Assembly (NCBI GenBank): GCA_900128565.1
Contig: LT635937.1
Location: 1 to 39,264, forward strand
Reading direction: 5' to 3'
Source: Stramenopiles sp. TOSAG23-6
Lineage: Eukaryota; Sar
Length of the DNA: 39,264 nucleotides
Shown here piece by piece: positions 28,255 to 36,970 of this stretch (its first letter is position 1; the number at the start of each line of letters is the position of its first letter). Position numbers and translations under genes: made by a program. The notes under the pieces are model-generated. The model was not told where the DNA came from and searched no databases. It was given only the letters and a program-made list of their open reading frames with translations.

Positions 28255-29997
28255 CTACAATTCATTATGCGATTGATGTGAATCACACTTTTTCATTTCT
28301 ATATCTAAATCCATTCTAAAATCATTTGGTTTAGCAAAATCTAAATGCTCATTTGATACTCTACATTTTTTCTCTACAAAACGCAAACACGCCTTTGACT
28401 CAATTTCTTTACTAGCTTCAATAATACTACTTTCTAGATGTATTAAATGATCTGGTCGTGTTTCAGGCATATTACCAACAGCAACGATCCAACTATGTAC
28501 AGGCATTAAAGCCAATGCTGGTAACCATTGCCTAGTATAACCAAAAGCAACTTCCAACTCTCCTGGGTGGCTAAAAAAAATATTTCCCCATAATTTTAAT
28601 AGTAACCATCGAGCAATTAAAAGACCATTTACATGAGTTGTCCACCAAAAATGATTCAGAAAAGTTTTCATAGATTTTTCATATTCAAAAGGATCACAAA
28701 CATTTTGCGAAACACTTATAGAATTGTAAAGAATATAACTTTGAAGATTGTTAAACTTATTCTCATCATTGACATTGAAGTTTCTTTTGTCTACAATAAA
28801 TTCAGAGATTGGGTTGCATCCTATTTTTCTTTCTTTTGGTAGAGAACTAAGCTTTTCAAGTTTCCTAAATGCATCCATATGATTTCCCAACCGGAGTTGA
28901 AAGACACCATTTGGCTGTATCACATGCAATACTGCAGCAGCTTCTTGCAAATCATGTGGTCGAATAGCTACGCTTTCACTGACAATGGGAACAAAATGAG
29001 TAGCTTCTGATGAAGATAGAATAAATAATGTTCCTTTTCTAAACCCTCCAACGTCACTTTCATCAACTAATGTTAGACTAAAAGTATCCAAACCGTCTCT
29101 CGATTTTTTGTTTTCTGATTCTATGAGCAAGTATCCTGATTGTGTACATTTTGATGTGGCAGAGTATAATAAGTACACATTAGAAATTCCAGATACATTT
29201 CGCTTCAAAGATTGTATTAGAGAATCAGCCTCTGATGGTCGATCTTTACTAAATATCAATATGTCAATCAAAAAATTTTGAGAGAAATCATGCCAAATGT
29301 TTGACCAGTCCTTTTTATTCTCTAATTTTGCTTTTGATAACTGTCGAAAACGAAGTCTTGAATCCTTCTCTACAACGACATCTACTGTTTTATCTTCTAT
29401 GTCAGTTTTCAAGGTAACTTGACTTAGACGATTAAGAATGTCTGCGTATCCTGAAGCTTTAATCGGATGCGAGGCTAAATCTCCTGCCTTATCAGAAATA
29501 TGAACATCTACGGAGTCAATTGCAAGTGGAAGGCCAGATAAGCGACCTTGGACAAAAGCTCGGAAAACTGCGAAATCTGGTGTTAAATGTGGAGACATTA
29601 TTATACTTCCAGACACTCTTTCTTCTCCAAGTATATTTGAAATGCCATCTGATTTTAATTCACTATCAGAAATACAGTGCACTTCTGGCGTATTTGTGTG
29701 GTGCGTCACAAACGAAATACAAAGTCTGTGGGAAGGTCGTTTGAATTGCTTAGCTTGTAATGTCACAATTAGATCACTATCAGGCGAAAGAATGATGAAA
29801 TCGGTGTTTTCAAAGTCAATACGTTTAGCTCTTTCATTCGATTTATTTAAAGAGCTTATTCTGATTGATACACTGACTCGGTTAATGCCATCTGTGTAAT
29901 CGTTGAAAGTTAAACCCCACGCAACTTGGTGCTCACACAAACCAAGTGTCAGGAATATTAATACAATCAGCCTAGGCATATGTTCTAAATTCCACAT
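28255..29997 (-). CDS. secreted/ER glycosyltransferase-like protein
   Basis: The 580-residue product has an N-terminal signal sequence or signal anchor (MPRLIVLIFLTLGLC). The methionine at residue 7 (29979) is an alternative start just before the hydrophobic core. The first 220 residues resemble a beta-rich region of unknown type. From about residue 243, IDILIFSKDRPSEADSLIQ followed by NVYLLYSATS is typical of the first strand and helix of GT-A glycosyltransferases of the FSKDRP type. Further on, HPGELEVAFGYTRQW and ALALMPVHSW could form the rest of the catalytic lobe. An obvious DxD metal motif is not seen near the expected place, so it may be inactive or very divergent. The fold assignment is inferred from the short FSKDRP segment. 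Shares a divergent promoter with the basic-protein gene. Confidence 0.5.
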   Translation of the reverse strand: MWNLEHMPRLIVLIFLTLGLCEHQVAWGLTFNDYTDGINRVSVSIRISSLNKSNERAKRIDFENTDFIILSPDSDLIVTLQAKQFKRPSHRLCISFVTHHTNTPEVHCISDSELKSDGISNILGEERVSGSIIMSPHLTPDFAVFRAFVQGRLSGLPLAIDSVDVHISDKAGDLASHPIKASGYADILNRLSQVTLKTDIEDKTVDVVVEKDSRLRFRQLSKAKLENKKDWSNIWHDFSQNFLIDILIFSKDRPSEADSLIQSLKRNVSGISNVYLLYSATSKCTQSGYLLIESENKKSRDGLDTFSLTLVDESDVGGFRKGTLFILSSSEATHFVPIVSESVAIRPHDLQEAAAVLHVIQPNGVFQLRLGNHMDAFRKLEKLSSLPKERKIGCNPISEFIVDKRNFNVNDENKFNNLQSYILYNSISVSQNVCDPFEYEKSMKTFLNHFWWTTHVNGLLIARWLLLKLWGNIFFSHPGELEVAFGYTRQWLPALALMPVHSWIVAVGNMPETRPDHLIHLESSIIEASKEIESKACLRFVEKKCRVSNEHLDFAKPNDFRMDLDIEMKKCDSHQSHNEL

Positions 29998-30265
29998 TGC
30001 TCAAAAATTTATTCCAAAAGAAACGTAAAGCAGTTAGGATTCAAATGCATTGAAATAAATTGCAATTCATCCAAGAAAAATCGAGGCTTCCAAGTTCGAC
30101 TTCGGCTTCACTTCACTTTGACTCTTTCGATTTTTGAGAAAAGAAAATCTCCGATGATCAGATCTCAGATCTTCGCGATCTATCTTCAACGGCTACTATA
30201 CGAAACAAAAACAGGTACACATACTATAAAATAGCATCAGTACCTAAAGAGCAGTCCGAAGTGGA
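29998..30265. promoter_or_regulatory. divergent promoter of the GT-like and basic-protein genes
   Basis: It contains TTCGACTTCGGCTTCACTTC at 30095-30114 and GAAAATCTCCGA at 30143-30154. The second is followed by a palindrome-rich stretch with TGATCA and AGATCT repeated twice (30156-30172). Confidence 0.4.
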
Positions 30266-31804
30266 ATGGATACAAAAGAAGACTGCCCTAGCAGCAGCAT
30301 TGAAGATTTGTACTTAGATGAAGAATCTATTCAAGAAGCATTCCGTGGTTTTTCTCCAATACTGAAATTTGGTGAGTTCAAACCCACCGTAGATTTGACA
30401 CAACAGCTCACATCCAGTTGTGTTTCGGATAAAAGTTCAGATACTGGATGCATAAGAGACAACACGTCATTTAATTGTGATCAAAGTGATCATGGAATTG
30501 TCAAAGTAGTAGATGTGTATGATGCTGGAAACCAGCATGAAGGTTTCGACGTGAAACAAGCCTCTGCTAGTGTTCTGGATATTGACTTAGATACAAAGCA
30601 AGAATCTGTTGTTGTTGTTCCAGAGATTATCTCAGATACTTTGCAAGATGCTTCGCCAGTTAAACAGGCAAAATCCGAGAAATCAATTGTAGAATTTTTA
30701 GAATCCAACTTCAAAGAGCATGAAATTCAGAAACAAGAAAGATACACGCCAACGGAACTTATTTTGACTTCAGCTGGTACAGGTAGTACTAAGACATCAG
30801 CTGGTACAGGTAGTACTAAGACCAAAATGAGGCAAAAGAAGTTACCCACAACAGGGACATTAGCACCACGTAAGACAACGCCGATAATTTCACGGGAAAA
30901 AAAGATGGAAAAATCGTCTCCAAAGAATGTAAGAAATAATGGAAAGAAAAAAATGAAAAAAAATAAGAAGAAGTCTCAGAAGAATCTGAAAACTACTCTA
31001 AAACATGGGACAGAACAAACCATACAGCCCCCTAAGAATAAAAAGAAACTTCAAAAGATTATGAAAACTATCCCAGAAAAAATTATACAACCATATATGG
31101 ATCACATCGTAAAACAACGTAGAATAGTCACTTTGGCTGAAAGAGGTGGATGGAATAACTCACCTCCATCCCCTCCACCGAAAAAGATGAATCAAAAACA
31201 TCAGTACAGGAATTCAAAACAAATGCAGCGTGATCAAAAAAATGAACAACGGAACAGAGTTCGTAATATTTCTAAGCGAATACAACAAAATCGACAAAAG
31301 CAACAAGAATTATCCAAACAACGCACAGTTCATTACAATAATAATAACAGACAACAGCAAAGCATAGTTCACCGTAATGTAGATAATAATAACAGACAAC
31401 AACAAAACAGAGTTCGCCATACTACTCCAAATAACAATAACAGACGACAACAACAACATAGCAGAGTTCGCCGTACTTCAAATGATAGTAATAAACAACA
31501 ACCAAGCAGAGTTCGCCATAATACGTCAAATAATAATAGCAGACAACAACAAAACAGAGCTCACAATACTTCAAAGAAGAATAATAAACAACGACCACGC
31601 AGACCTCGCAATACTACTTCTCATAATAATATTGAAACGATTCATAACAGAGTACGAAAAATAAAGCAGATAAAACCACAACTTCAAAATGATACAAATC
31701 ACATAAATAGTAGAAGTATTTTAGAAGCAGCCCGAAGAAAAATTTTGCTTAAAAAACAAAATGACCATCGTCGTGCTCAAAGGAAAAAAAACTTCGCCGA
31801 GTGA
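30266..31804 (+). CDS. basic low-complexity protein of unknown function
   Basis: The 512-residue product starts at a good ATG. Residues 1-165 are acidic and mixed, opening with a helix-like IEDLYLDEESIQEAFRGF. From about 170 the protein is very basic: two copies of TSAGTGSTK, lysine-rich tracts (KKMKKNKKKSQKN), then asparagine- and glutamine-rich units such as NNNRQQQNRVRHTT repeated about seven times. It ends in a helix with arginine and lysine (LEAARRKILLKKQNDHRRAQRKK). No catalytic domain is seen. Composition suggests a nuclear or nucleolar nucleic-acid-binding protein. Codon use and the long open frame support a real gene, but I do not recognise the family. Confidence 0.65.
   Translation: MDTKEDCPSSSIEDLYLDEESIQEAFRGFSPILKFGEFKPTVDLTQQLTSSCVSDKSSDTGCIRDNTSFNCDQSDHGIVKVVDVYDAGNQHEGFDVKQASASVLDIDLDTKQESVVVVPEIISDTLQDASPVKQAKSEKSIVEFLESNFKEHEIQKQERYTPTELILTSAGTGSTKTSAGTGSTKTKMRQKKLPTTGTLAPRKTTPIISREKKMEKSSPKNVRNNGKKKMKKNKKKSQKNLKTTLKHGTEQTIQPPKNKKKLQKIMKTIPEKIIQPYMDHIVKQRRIVTLAERGGWNNSPPSPPPKKMNQKHQYRNSKQMQRDQKNEQRNRVRNISKRIQQNRQKQQELSKQRTVHYNNNNRQQQSIVHRNVDNNNRQQQNRVRHTTPNNNNRRQQQHSRVRRTSNDSNKQQPSRVRHNTSNNNSRQQQNRAHNTSKKNNKQRPRRPRNTTSHNNIETIHNRVRKIKQIKPQLQNDTNHINSRSILEAARRKILLKKQNDHRRAQRKKNFAE
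30767..30820 (+). repeat. two 27-bp tandem units in the basic-protein gene
   Basis: The phrase TCAGCTGGTACAGGTAGTAC recurs exactly in the next unit, encoding SAGTGSTKT twice in a row. Confidence 0.85.
31320..31630 (+). repeat. degenerate Asn/Gln/Arg repeats in the basic-protein gene
   Basis: Units of about 13-18 residues follow NNxNRQQQ..RVRxTT. They drift in both length and sequence, with AAT/CAA-rich codons. The array is coding; it is not a non-coding satellite. Confidence 0.75.
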
Positions 31805-32221
31805 ATAGTCAAGAGTAGAGTGGAGATAAAAATGAAGAATAAAAAAAAATGTGTAATAATCAAGTCTATTTTATATATATTTATTAATTTAATGTACTAT
31901 GACTATAAACGACATTGTAAAGATAAACTGCACTATGATTCGAACATAGAAAATACCCAATTTTATACAGCAAAAAGGTTTAGCTCAAAAGAGCAACGAA
32001 CAGTGCCGTTAAAGAAAAAGTAATGAACAAGTCGAAACTTGCATCTATATATAGTAGTGTAAGTACGTACATACGTACGTAGTGAATAGGGGTGTTACAC
32101 AGAAATTTTTCAAAGGGAAACTAAAAGATCAGAATTAATATTGGGGGAAACTGAAATAAGGAAATAAAAAGAGAAAAATATAGGAAATAATAAATGCAAA
32201 ATTAAAGAGTCTTACCTAGCT
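31805..32221. other. convergent intergenic region, no gene supported
   Basis: The stretch is AT-rich, between the stops of the basic-protein gene and Cdc20. A 67-codon frame at 31820-32023 has low-complexity lysine-rich content and no recognisable domain. Near 32060-32083 there is a simple palindromic run of alternating TACG units. Nothing else is seen. Confidence 0.5.
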
Positions 32222-33724
32222 CTAACGAAGAGACATACCACCAAACATTCTTGAGGCATCTCCAACAACAGACTTCTTTGTACGAGGACGGCTGCGACCA
32301 CCAAAAATATTCCAGAATCTTAGAGTTTCATCAGCACCAGCAGAACATACTGTACTTCCATCTGGAGATGCACAAAGATGTAAAACACGTTTACCGTGAC
32401 CTTTCAGTTCTGTAATCTTTTGCATCTTTGGATAACTCCAGAGGCATAGTTGATTGTCACTGAATCCGTGGGATGATACAATTTCCTTATCACTAGGACT
32501 CCACAAAAGAGCACAAACCTGTGATCCAGTATCCATAGAATTGAGACAAGCACCATTACTAGTATTCCAGAACTTGATACATCTATCAGCAGTACCACCA
32601 CCAGAGGCAAGTACATTTCGTTGAAATGGACACCAAGCAAGTGCTTTGACTGCAGCCTGGTGTGCACCCAAGGTACATCGCGCTACTTGTTGGTGAGTAG
32701 ACAAGCCAAATGAATCACGTGATCTTCCACGACTAGATGCGGATTTGCGAGCATCCCAAAGACAGAGAAGATTATCATTTCCACCAGATGCTAAGGTAGT
32801 GCCATCGGGAGACCATTCAAGACCACAGACTTCTTGCTTGTGTCCTATTAAAGAAGCAACATGGTGGTTGCGCTCACGAACATCATGATTATGAATTGTT
32901 GTATCCCGACTACCAGAAGAAACAATGTGTTGATTCCAGCTCAATGATCCAATTCGTCCACGGTGCCCACTCATTGAGCGGACTTGTTGCAACTTAGAAG
33001 TATCCCAAAGCTGAACGTCGGCGTCGGAAGTGGCTACGGCAAGGTGACACGAAGAACCTTCTTTTACCCACTTCACTGAAGACACATACGATTCATCCTC
33101 AAGACACATAAGCTCTTCTATTTCACCAGTGGTAGCATTCCATAAGTAAACAGCGCAGTTCAATGCAACTGCAAGGATATTTGACGAGTTCCAATCGAGA
33201 AGGTTTAGATAATAATCATCCATTAAATCAGGTGCGTCCAAAACACGTTCAGGAGCGCTAGGAATATGACGTTTGACATTTGCTTGCTTCCTTTCATGTT
33301 GTCCCTGTGAGTAGAGGACCTTGATCGACTCGTGGTATCCATCTTTATTCACTGGGGCTTTCTGTTTAAAAGCAAGAACACGCTGGCCTTTGTCGTCATC
33401 ACCAGAACCAAAGAGTTTAGATGCGAGATCACGCTTGAATATTTCATGATTAGGACTTTTACGTCCAGATTCTTCGTTTTCTTTCAAAAGGAAGGAAGAA
33501 ATATCCATGTTCATCACATTTCGATTCGGAATGAATCTGTCCCCATTGCTTGGGGTCTTGGAAGGCTTTGCAGGTGTCCTTGACGTTTTCGTTGGAGTAT
33601 TTGCCCTTGAAGAAGCTTGGAGTGCTTTGCGCTGCCATCGCGGCACGACGGACGAAGTGGCAGAAGAAAAATTCAAGAGTTCATCTAGTTCAGTTGCATC
33701 GACAGTGCGGGTTGTAGAAGACAT
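32222..33724 (-). CDS. CDC20: Cdc20, activator of the anaphase-promoting complex
   Basis: The 500-residue protein has the full Cdc20 layout. The N-terminus has PRWQRKAL (about 28-35), the C-box DRFIPNR (62-68) that docks on the APC/C, and a KEN box in SFLLKENEES, followed by VLYSQ and DAPDLMDDYYLNLLDW. Seven WD40 repeats follow, with GSLSW, SSGSRD, HEVCGLEW-like, ASGGNDN, AVKALAWCP and SPDGSTVCSAGADETLRFW. Cdc20 binds substrates bearing D and KEN boxes and drives anaphase onset. The last two residues are LR, where most Cdc20 and Cdh1 proteins end in IR, the tail that binds APC3. The retained PRWQRK and KEN elements favour Cdc20 over Cdh1. Confidence 0.95.
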   Translation of the reverse strand: MSSTTRTVDATELDELLNFSSATSSVVPRWQRKALQASSRANTPTKTSRTPAKPSKTPSNGDRFIPNRNVMNMDISSFLLKENEESGRKSPNHEIFKRDLASKLFGSGDDDKGQRVLAFKQKAPVNKDGYHESIKVLYSQGQHERKQANVKRHIPSAPERVLDAPDLMDDYYLNLLDWNSSNILAVALNCAVYLWNATTGEIEELMCLEDESYVSSVKWVKEGSSCHLAVATSDADVQLWDTSKLQQVRSMSGHRGRIGSLSWNQHIVSSGSRDTTIHNHDVRERNHHVASLIGHKQEVCGLEWSPDGTTLASGGNDNLLCLWDARKSASSRGRSRDSFGLSTHQQVARCTLGAHQAAVKALAWCPFQRNVLASGGGTADRCIKFWNTSNGACLNSMDTGSQVCALLWSPSDKEIVSSHGFSDNQLCLWSYPKMQKITELKGHGKRVLHLCASPDGSTVCSAGADETLRFWNIFGGRSRPRTKKSVVGDASRMFGGMSLR

Positions 33725-34018
33725 TGTTTTCAGTTTGTTTTATCGCAGATTTTATTGCTTGAAAGCTTTTACCTATAATATGTTGTTCAAAAAGAGAAAC
33801 AGCAGAGAGACACAGAGAAAAGTCTAAATCTCAAAAAATGCATTTGAAAACTTGAGCGGAATTTTTCTAACAGTTACCGGGTAACTTATTAATACGTTAT
33901 GTTTTGTGAACGTTCATGATATCTAACAAATCTTTCGTATTCCTAAGTGATCTTTTCAGACTCTGTGAACCTCCTTCAATTTTCATCACGGGATTAGTAC
34001 TTCAATTAGATATCCATT
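33725..34018. promoter_or_regulatory. divergent promoter of Cdc20 and calmodulin-like gene, with TTACCGGGTAA palindrome
   Basis: This 294-base region contains the near-perfect palindrome GTTACCGGGTAAC at 33873-33885. A very similar site lies in the divergent promoter at 23984-23995. Confidence 0.5.
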
Positions 34019-34468
34019 ATGCCAAGTGAAGTTACAGCTGATGATAAGGCTCTATTTTCTCAAGCATTTATCATTTTCGACCGCAACGGAGACGGGACTG
34101 TAGATGCTACAGAATTTAAGGAAGCTTTGAAAGTCTTGGGTAGAGAAATTTCGGATGAAGACCTAAAGGCTATAATGGGAGGTGAAAAATGCAACCATGA
34201 GCAATTTGTGACAGCTTTAAGTAATATGAAAAATGGAACTCCAAATCAGAAAGAGGTGTTGGACGCCTTGGCAGTTTTCGACAAAGGAGACGGGACAGTA
34301 TCTGCCTCAGAGCTGAAAAACGCCATGCTAAATATGGGACAAAAACCACTATCCGAGAGCGAATGTGATGCCTTATTGAAACAAGCAGATGTAAATGGCG
34401 ACGGTAGTATACAATATGAATCGTGGGTTACATCCACAATGAATCAAACTTTAAAAGGAACATTATAG
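34019..34468 (+). CDS. calmodulin-like EF-hand protein (divergent)
   Basis: The 149-residue protein has the size and four-hand layout of calmodulin. Hand 1 is canonical (DRNGDGTVDATE). Hand 2 has lost its loop (the segment around MGGEKCNHEQF). Hand 3 reads DKGDGTVSASE, one residue short of the 12-residue loop. Hand 4 reads DVNGDGSIQYES and has Ser where the position-12 Glu normally completes calcium binding. Probably only hand 1 binds calcium well. A myosin essential light chain, calmodulin-like sensor or centrin-like role is possible. The stop overlaps the start of a 59-bp tandem repeat. Confidence 0.85.
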   Translation: MPSEVTADDKALFSQAFIIFDRNGDGTVDATEFKEALKVLGREISDEDLKAIMGGEKCNHEQFVTALSNMKNGTPNQKEVLDALAVFDKGDGTVSASELKNAMLNMGQKPLSESECDALLKQADVNGDGSIQYESWVTSTMNQTLKGTL

Positions 34469-34582
34469 AAATGTATATATATCCTATATTTATAAAGTAA
34501 AGTACTATCTGCTAAGTGTGTTAATAGAAATGTATATATATCCTATATTTGTAAAGTAAAGTACTATCTGCTAAGTGTGTTG
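34465..34582. repeat. tandem 59-bp duplication at the convergent 3' ends
   Basis: Copy 1 (34465-34523) begins within the calmodulin-like stop codon. Copy 2 (34524-34582) carries the last codons and stop of the second helicase on the other strand. The copies differ at one internal base (TATAAAG against TGTAAAG) and at the last base. Confidence 0.9.
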
Positions 34583-36664
34583 AAAGCGGCACATGTCACC
34601 TCGTATACATGTTTTGTCCTTCTGAAAAGAAAAACATGGTCCCCATTCTTTCTTGTTGGGTGTCTTTTTCTCTGTAGTTTGTTTTACATTGCTCTTCCTA
34701 CACTTTTTACTCTTATTATCTTGACTATTCTTGTTGCGCTTTTTACACGCATTATCTTGAATATGACCTTTCATCCTGACTTTTTTTGCTAATTGATTAA
34801 TATTGGGATCAACAGTCTGGCCACATCGCTGTAACAAGCTTACTAAATCGGGCGCAAGGGGTGACATATTTTTCGTGAAATAAGAGTGAGATTCCCCGGC
34901 TCTACCAGCTCTACCAGCTCTGCCTATTCTATGAACATATTGTTCAAGAGTTGGAGGGAAATCATAATTCACTACAAATCTCAGATTCTTAATATGAAGG
35001 CCACGTCCGGCAACATCAGTCGCAACTAATACTGGAGTCTTTCCAAATTTGAAATTTTTCATGGCCTTATCACGCCAATCTTGCTTCATTTGTCCAAATA
35101 TAGCACCGCATCGACAGTTGGCTCTTTTTAAAAACGAGACTAATTCTTTAACTTTTTTTGTAGTATTGCAAAATATTAAAATATTAGCTGCTTGGCGTAC
35201 ACCCTTCTCTTTGTCACTTTTTCGTATTCCGCGGAGAAGTTTCATGAGTTTACCTTGTTTTTTATGCTCCGCACACAAATGTACTATCTGTAATAAATTT
35301 TCCGGGGCAATCAAATTATCTGTTACGTGTTTTGTTGTAGTATTCTTTTCACCATTTGATGATATCTCCAAAATATGTTTTTCTAATGACTTTTCATTGT
35401 TTTCTACATTATTTTGCCCAACATGACAAGAAATATCAGTAGGCTCCTTTTGTGTATCTAAGATATCATTTATTAGGTTTACTTTGCATTTACGTTGTTG
35501 TTTCTCTTGATGTTTTGTACTATCGTGAGTGCTAATTGTAGTACACTTTTCCTGTTCTGGGTTGATTACTTCAAAACGACTCTTTTGTTGGAGTTTCTTC
35601 TTCGATAATGCCAATTTAGATACATGGAAAATGTTAGCCTTTGGTGCCCAAGTACGAGCAGCAATCTCAATTTTTGGAGAGAGTGAAGCCGTAAAAAGCA
35701 TCATTTGCCGATCTGGTCGAAGATATTTAAAGATGGCATCAATTTGCTCACGCATGCCCATTCCAAGCATCCTATCTACTTCATCCACAACACAGTATGT
35801 AACACAAGGTAAGACAAAGTCACCAGATTGCAACAAATCTAAAAGCCGACCAGGTGTTGCAGTGAGGATCGTTACTGGAAGATGCTCTTCAGTAGCTGTC
35901 ATGGAAGATTCTATTGGTACTGTTGTTTGTAGGCTTGCAATTTGAGCAGCTCTATTTACACCTCCATACACTGTGGAAGATCGTAAACCAAATAACCTGC
36001 GAAATCTGTTACAAACAGATTGTACTTGTGTAGCTAATTCTCTTGTAGGTACAAGGATCAAAGCGACAACACTTTCTACAGAATCTGTTCTTGTTTGAGC
36101 TACAATGTGTGCTACAGCTGGGAGTAAATAAGCCAATGTTTTTCCAGAACCAGTTTCTGCAACACCAATTACGTCTCTACCACTCAAAATCGCTGGCCAA
36201 CAAAACTTCTGAATTGGAGTTGGGGCGCTAAATCCACGAAGGGTAATAAATTTCTTGAATAAAGGTGGTACACGTGGATCATCGAAATCCTCCAGGGGTG
36301 TTGCAGTGTTGTTTTCTCCAGTATGATTAGCATAGCCAGAAAGAATATTTCGCACAAACGAATCTGTCCTTGGTAGAGCTGGTGGTACACACAACTTTGC
36401 ACTATTGAATTTATCCGTATAGTCAGATACTTCGCATTTCCTACGCTTAGTAGAATCAACCACAATGGATTTCATACCACTTGTCTTATCACTAGTGCTT
36501 TCAATTATTCGTGGTGCCTCCTTGTACTTAATCTTCTTTCTCTTCTTCTGACTGCGCTGCATTTTATACTTCTCCCACTCGTCAGCCCCATCTCCAGCCA
36601 TTTCAAGAGCAGCCATACCGCTCCAACTAATAGCAACTTTGCGACTTCTTTTCTGATTATCCAT
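34571..36664 (-). CDS. DEAD-box-like RNA helicase with C-terminal CCCH finger and variant motifs
   Basis: The start is the ATG at 36664; the frame before it has only TTG. The 697-residue protein has PTPIQKF (about 150), ETGSGKT (170), PTRELATQ, TPGRLLD, then motif II as DEVD (about 295) and motif III as TAS (about 325) where DEAD and SAT are usual. An insert of about 120 residues rich in K, N and E follows. Lobe 2 has ILIFCNTT, VLVATDVAGRGLHI (about 545) and YVHRIGRAGRAG (577). The C-terminus is basic and ends in one CCCH finger, C-x8-C-x5-C-x3-H (CFSFQKDKT..). Motif I and VI are intact, so ATP hydrolysis is possible; the effect of DEVD/TAS is not known here. It is most like DDX-type helicases acting in ribosome or organelle RNA metabolism. 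Confidence 0.88.
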   Translation of the reverse strand: MDNQKRSRKVAISWSGMAALEMAGDGADEWEKYKMQRSQKKRKKIKYKEAPRIIESTSDKTSGMKSIVVDSTKRRKCEVSDYTDKFNSAKLCVPPALPRTDSFVRNILSGYANHTGENNTATPLEDFDDPRVPPLFKKFITLRGFSAPTPIQKFCWPAILSGRDVIGVAETGSGKTLAYLLPAVAHIVAQTRTDSVESVVALILVPTRELATQVQSVCNRFRRLFGLRSSTVYGGVNRAAQIASLQTTVPIESSMTATEEHLPVTILTATPGRLLDLLQSGDFVLPCVTYCVVDEVDRMLGMGMREQIDAIFKYLRPDRQMMLFTASLSPKIEIAARTWAPKANIFHVSKLALSKKKLQQKSRFEVINPEQEKCTTISTHDSTKHQEKQQRKCKVNLINDILDTQKEPTDISCHVGQNNVENNEKSLEKHILEISSNGEKNTTTKHVTDNLIAPENLLQIVHLCAEHKKQGKLMKLLRGIRKSDKEKGVRQAANILIFCNTTKKVKELVSFLKRANCRCGAIFGQMKQDWRDKAMKNFKFGKTPVLVATDVAGRGLHIKNLRFVVNYDFPPTLEQYVHRIGRAGRAGRAGESHSYFTKNMSPLAPDLVSLLQRCGQTVDPNINQLAKKVRMKGHIQDNACKKRNKNSQDNKSKKCRKSNVKQTTEKKTPNKKEWGPCFSFQKDKTCIRGDMCRFQHT

Positions 36665-36970
36665 ATTTAAGCACAAGATATAATAAAATCTACTCTAATT
36701 CAATGATCTTGGTGATAGAAAATGCATATGAATGTACTTGAATGCAATAGTATATGCCAAAATAAGCCTGGTACCGCGTATCTGACCCGCTTAAGATGCG
36801 TCAACAGCTGACTACATTTAGGGTACGAGTAAGTACGAAATTCTCTATATAAATTTTATCCATTGTAAATTGAGTAATTGAGTATTATTGTCAAAGAAAT
36901 TTGTACTTCAAAAGGGTAAAAGTAGGGTATAAAAAAGGAAGTTGCAATCAATAATTTTATTTTCAATTTT
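36665..36970. other. intergenic region upstream of the second helicase
   Basis: About 300 AT-rich bases lie between the helicase start and the EGF gene's 3' end. A GGTACCGCG phrase at about 36770 loosely recalls the TTACCGGGTAA palindromes elsewhere. A CTATATAAA stretch near 36843 is TATA-like but lies far from a start. No gene is seen. Confidence 0.35.

Noticed and set aside
31820-32023. 67-codon frame downstream of the basic-protein gene
   Set aside because: AT-rich, lysine-rich, no domain or conserved pattern, and placed in a convergent 3' region.
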